Source: Actinomyces succiniciruminis
Lineage (GTDB): Bacteria > Actinomycetota > Actinomycetes > Actinomycetales > Actinomycetaceae
DNA: 33,423 nucleotides
Direction: 5' to 3'
NCBI RefSeq assembly: GCF_900002405.1
Contig: NZ_LK995517.1
Location: forward strand, 37,581-71,003
This document shows, in pieces, positions 31,050 through 33,423 of the stretch; the first letter of the stretch is position 1; the number at the start of each line of letters is the position of its first letter. The notes under the pieces were generated by a model. It was given only the letters and a program-made list of their open reading frames with translations, was not told where the DNA came from and did no database searches. Position numbers and translations under genes: made by a program.

Positions 31050-31790
31050 TTACTCCTCGCGGGCGAAATGGCTCACGAAGTTGCGGATGACCTGGCCGGC
31101 CACGTGCTCCTGCGAGCTGCGGGCCTCCGCCAGGATGTTGTCCACCAGTCCCGGGTCTCCGTAGCCGGCGTCGGAGTAGACCGAGACGCGCTGGGCGAAG
31201 CGCTCGGCGTCGAGCTCCGGATTGAACTGGGTGCCGTAGACGCTCTTGCCGACCCGGATCATCTGCACCGGGCAGTCCGCCGAACTGGCCAGCAGGGTGG
31301 CGTGCGCCGGCACGTCGACCGCGCCCTCGTGGTGGCCGACGAAGGCGCTGAAGGTCTGCGGCATCCCCGCCAGCAGGGGGTCCTCGCGGCCCGCGGCGGT
31401 CAGGTACACGTCGGCGGTGCCGAGCGCCTCACCGAACTCGCGGGAGGTGGGGGTGCCCAGGTACCCGGCCAGTACCTCCAGTCCGAAGCCGGTGGCCAGC
31501 ACGGGTACGCCCTCCTTCAGGGCGCGGGCCAGCAGCTCGCGCACCTGCTCCTCCACGCGCAACTGGGTGCGGGTCTTGGCCGATTCCGGCGTCGAGGTGT
31601 CGTAGGGACTACCGCCGATGAACACGCCGGAGACGTCCGTGGCGTCGAAGGAGCCGGACAGGTCAATCTCCTCCAGCAGGATGTGCTGGAGGTACTCCGG
31701 CTGCAGCCCGCCCTGGGCGAGGAAGGAGTCGTACTCGTTTTGCGCGGCTTCCAACTCAGGACGCGTCGAGACCATGATGAAGGGCTTCAC
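31050..31790 (-). CDS. Glutamine amidotransferase-like pseudoenzyme (catalytic Cys and His lost)
   Basis: A 246-residue paralogue of the protein at 28481-29212 with an intact frame. Matching landmarks are MKPFIM, GVFIGGSPYDTSTPESAKTR, TAAGREDPLLAGMP, CPVQMIRV and GTQFNPELD. The nucleophile elbow reads VLATGFGLEVL, so Gly101 replaces the catalytic Cys, and Asn190 replaces the triad His while Glu192 remains. Glutamine hydrolysis by the usual mechanism is therefore ruled out. The fold and surface features appear preserved, which suggests a binding or regulatory role, perhaps with the active paralogue. GTG 31790 has TATGGT six bases upstream. Codon use matches the neighbours. Confidence 0.85.
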   Translation of the reverse strand: MKPFIMVSTRPELEAAQNEYDSFLAQGGLQPEYLQHILLEEIDLSGSFDATDVSGVFIGGSPYDTSTPESAKTRTQLRVEEQVRELLARALKEGVPVLATGFGLEVLAGYLGTPTSREFGEALGTADVYLTAAGREDPLLAGMPQTFSAFVGHHEGAVDVPAHATLLASSADCPVQMIRVGKSVYGTQFNPELDAERFAQRVSVYSDAGYGDPGLVDNILAEARSSQEHVAGQVIRNFVSHFAREE

Positions 31791-31796
31791 GCGATT

Positions 31797-31802
31797 ACCA
31801 TA
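31797..31802 (-). promoter_or_regulatory. -10 box TATGGT of the amidotransferase-like gene
   Basis: Minus-strand TATGGT followed by AATCGC and GTG 31790; leaderless pattern. Confidence 0.5.
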
Positions 31803-31910
31803 CGGGGTTTCGTGAGTGTGGAGCGCAGCGCGTCCGGGTGGGCCGCCCCACCCGGCGGTGAGGATGTCCCGGACTGTCCGCGGGACACGGCCCGGCCGGG
31901 TAAGCGGCGT

Positions 31911-32258
31911 TCAGGTGGTCTGCGTGATCAGCCACCACAGCCATAGCCAGCCGACGGTGGTGGCGGCGCCGACGACGATCGCGAACCAGGCCTGTCCGTG
32001 GCCCGTGTCGTAACTGGCGCGCAGGCGTCGCAATGCGACGCAGCCCAGGATGAGGGCGATCAGGCCCAGGCCGGGGATGGGGCTGAGGATCGCGCATACC
32101 AGGGCGCCGACGGCGGTCGGGTCGGTGCGCTGCCGCGGGGCCTGGTATCCGGGACCGGCGAACACCTCGCGCGGGTTGAGTTGCTCGGTGCCCGGGAAGA
32201 CGAAGCCGGGCGGCACGATCCGGGTGGGGGCGACGGCGTCGGGCTGCTCGGAGGTCAT
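31911..32258 (-). CDS. DUF4190-type small membrane protein
   Basis: A 115-residue protein. A Pro-rich cytoplasmic N-terminus (about 1-45) precedes ALVCAILSPIPGLGLIALILGCVALRRLRASYDTGHGQAWFAIVVGAATTVGWLWLWWL in two helices. That alternation of small-residue helix, RxLR-type basic turn and second aromatic helix is the DUF4190 pattern common in actinobacteria. Function unknown. The internal ATG 32258 is chosen over 32363, since CACGAT stands six bases upstream and the earlier frame is Arg-rich without homology. Confidence 0.7.
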   Translation of the reverse strand: MTSEQPDAVAPTRIVPPGFVFPGTEQLNPREVFAGPGYQAPRQRTDPTAVGALVCAILSPIPGLGLIALILGCVALRRLRASYDTGHGQAWFAIVVGAATTVGWLWLWWLITQTT

Positions 32259-32264
32259 GACGCC

Positions 32265-32270
32265 ATCGTG
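32265..32270 (-). promoter_or_regulatory. -10 box CACGAT of the DUF4190-type gene
   Basis: Minus-strand CACGAT, six bases, then ATG 32258. Confidence 0.35.
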
Positions 32271-32362
32271 CCACGGACTGACGGGAGTGGCCGCGGGTTG
32301 CCTTCGCCTCGTCGTCGGGCGTGCCCGATCCGTACCCGGCCCGGATCGGGCCGTTTTGGTCA

Positions 32363-32995
32363 TCAGCCTTCTTCGGCGGCCGCCGTCTCCTCGGGGGCGG
32401 TGGTGGCGGCGACGCAGCCGGCGGGGGCGGAGATGGTCTCCCCGGACTTGAGCTGGCCGATCTCCTCCGCGGACAGAATGCCGGTGGAGTACTGGTCGCC
32501 CAGCACCACGCTCACGGTGGGGTCGTCGGCCTCCTGCGTCTCATCGATCTGCACGACCACGGTGCCGGTGAATGCCTGCCTGAGCGTGTAGGCGTTGGTC
32601 AGGCCGGCGGGGGAGGTGGTCAGCTGCACCTCGCCGGAGTAATCGCCCATGGGCCAATCGGCCGTGCTGTTCACGGTCAGGCCGGCGTCTCCCAGGGTGT
32701 CTGCGACGCCGCCGGCCAGGCCGGTGGTGTCGGTGCCGTTGTAGACGTTGACCGGGATCGAGGTGATGTCCACGGTGGTGGCGTCTGTGGGCGGGCAGGG
32801 CTGCACCAAGGATTCGGTGTCATCCTCGGCGGTGGAGAAGCCCGGATCGTAGATGGCCGGCAGCAAGCCGCTCCAGATCATGAGACATACGACGGTCAAC
32901 ACAGCCATCACCGCCAGCACACCGCCGATCACGATCGTCTGCCGGTGCTTGAGGCGGCGTCGGTACTCGGCGTAGGGGTCGGCGGAGGTGCTCAC
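32363..32995 (-). CDS. LytR_C-domain envelope protein
   Basis: A 210-residue protein with one membrane helix at about residues 22-44 (IVIGGVLAVMAVLTVVCLMI) after a basic cytoplasmic N-terminus (YRRRLKHRQ), so the rest should be outside. The C-terminal part begins IPVNVYNGTDTTGLAGGVADTLGDAGLTV, the typical opening of the LytR_C domain, and ends in an Ala/Glu-rich tail. It lacks the LytR-CpsA-Psr catalytic domain, so it is a stand-alone LytR_C protein, which in related bacteria are linked to cell-envelope proteins but have no known activity. GTG 32995 is chosen from TACCCT six bases upstream; the frame extends farther upstream but without homology. Confidence 0.82.
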   Translation of the reverse strand: MSTSADPYAEYRRRLKHRQTIVIGGVLAVMAVLTVVCLMIWSGLLPAIYDPGFSTAEDDTESLVQPCPPTDATTVDITSIPVNVYNGTDTTGLAGGVADTLGDAGLTVNSTADWPMGDYSGEVQLTTSPAGLTNAYTLRQAFTGTVVVQIDETQEADDPTVSVVLGDQYSTGILSAEEIGQLKSGETISAPAGCVAATTAPEETAAAEEG

Positions 32996-33001
32996 CCTCA
33001 C

Positions 33002-33007
33002 AGGGTA
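33002..33007 (-). promoter_or_regulatory. -10 box TACCCT of the LytR_C gene
   Basis: Minus-strand TACCCT, GTGAGG, then GTG 32995; leaderless pattern. Confidence 0.45.
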
Positions 33008-33221
33008 GTGGACGGCCCGGGTCTGCGGGGCGCCGGCCAGGGACGGGATGCAATAGGAGGGGGAGGGCGCCTTGAATCCGCCGGTTCTGGGGGACTGGGC
33101 GGTGTGAACGAGACAAGTGAATGACCCCACAAAGGGCTGCCGCCCCCGGGTCCGCGCGGTAGTGTCATTTCGATAAACATCTATGCCGGTTTGTCTTTGC
33201 CGGAGTAAGAGGTGGGAGCTG

Positions 33222-33423
33222 ATGACTGAATGGTCCTTCGAAGCGCAGATGCAGGCCGTCGAGGCGCTGTCTGACGCCTGCGCCCGCTGGATGCGCTCCG
33301 CCCACGTGGAGGAGATGTCCATCGAGGTCCAGGCCGTAGGCGCCCGCGCCGGCGTGCGCAGCCGTGCGCTGCGCTCCTCCGCGCTGATGCGGCGGGGCGA
33401 CTGGGAGGACAACATCGTGCCCC
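33222..33423 (+). CDS. Unknown protein, N-terminal part (runs off window)
   Basis: The first 67 residues are visible. A purine-rich GAGGTGGGAG lies just before the ATG. The segment is predicted to be helical and cytoplasmic (FEAQMQAVEALSDACARWMRS), followed by IEVQAVGARAGVRSRALRSS. I do not recognise a family from this fragment. The A/T-rich stretch at 33160-33190, with GATAAA near 33173, may hold its promoter. Confidence 0.65.
   Translation, partial: MTEWSFEAQMQAVEALSDACARWMRSAHVEEMSIEVQAVGARAGVRSRALRSSALMRRGDWEDNIVP

Overview
The window is high-GC DNA with GC-rich third codon positions, many GTG/TTG starts, leaderless promoters, a serine tRNA with an encoded CCA end and a SAM riboswitch ahead of metN. 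Gene content fits a saccharolytic actinobacterium of the Actinomyces/Actinomycetaceae type. That placement is an inference from composition and protein character, not from a marker gene.

Left part (1-4589). A LacI-family regulator whose 5' part is missing or out of frame is followed by about 450 bases without a supportable gene. Next comes a leftward pair: a membrane-anchored flavodoxin predicted to face outside the cytoplasm, and a bis-heme ferric-reductase-like flavocytochrome. Together they look like a small trans-membrane electron-transfer module. An unrecognised 311-residue protein ends at a perfect 17-bp hairpin.

Carbohydrate island (4590-12210). This is a complete alpha-glucan/cyclodextrin route. 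A secreted CGTase-like GH13 amylase runs leftwards. Divergent from it is an operon with a lipoprotein solute-binding protein, two permeases, a cytoplasmic cyclomaltodextrinase/neopullulanase-type GH13 enzyme and a LacI regulator. The two transcription units appear to share overlapping -10 boxes under a candidate operator. No ABC ATPase is encoded here. Codon third positions are visibly richer in A/T than in the flanks, suggesting acquisition by transfer.

Housekeeping block (12211-25690). It holds a low-molecular-weight tyrosine phosphatase, an alpha/beta hydrolase, metNIQ under a SAM riboswitch whose closing stem overlaps the Shine-Dalgarno sequence, upp, a small membrane protein, a BCCT transporter, tadA, tRNA-Ser(CGA), an NTF2-like protein and an HrpB-type helicase. 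Two copies of a 99-bp nested palindrome (14267-14365 and 22066-22164) and a small element with inverted ends (22717-22854) lie between genes.

Right part (25691-33423). A 490-base intergenic region carries a 73-bp imperfect palindrome and 20-bp-period direct repeats. It is followed by a membrane protein/XRE regulator/membrane protein trio. Then come a divergent purine-nucleoside-phosphorylase-like protein, a class I glutamine amidotransferase, an NAD(P)-binding protein, a sirtuin, and a second glutamine amidotransferase paralogue that has lost its catalytic Cys and His. Last are a small membrane protein, a LytR_C-type protein and the start of an unknown gene.

A recurring pattern is a -10 box of form YANNNT exactly six bases before the start codon, at eleven genes without a Shine-Dalgarno sequence. 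This argues for widespread leaderless transcription and was used to choose several starts. No CRISPR array, complete insertion sequence or phage gene was seen.
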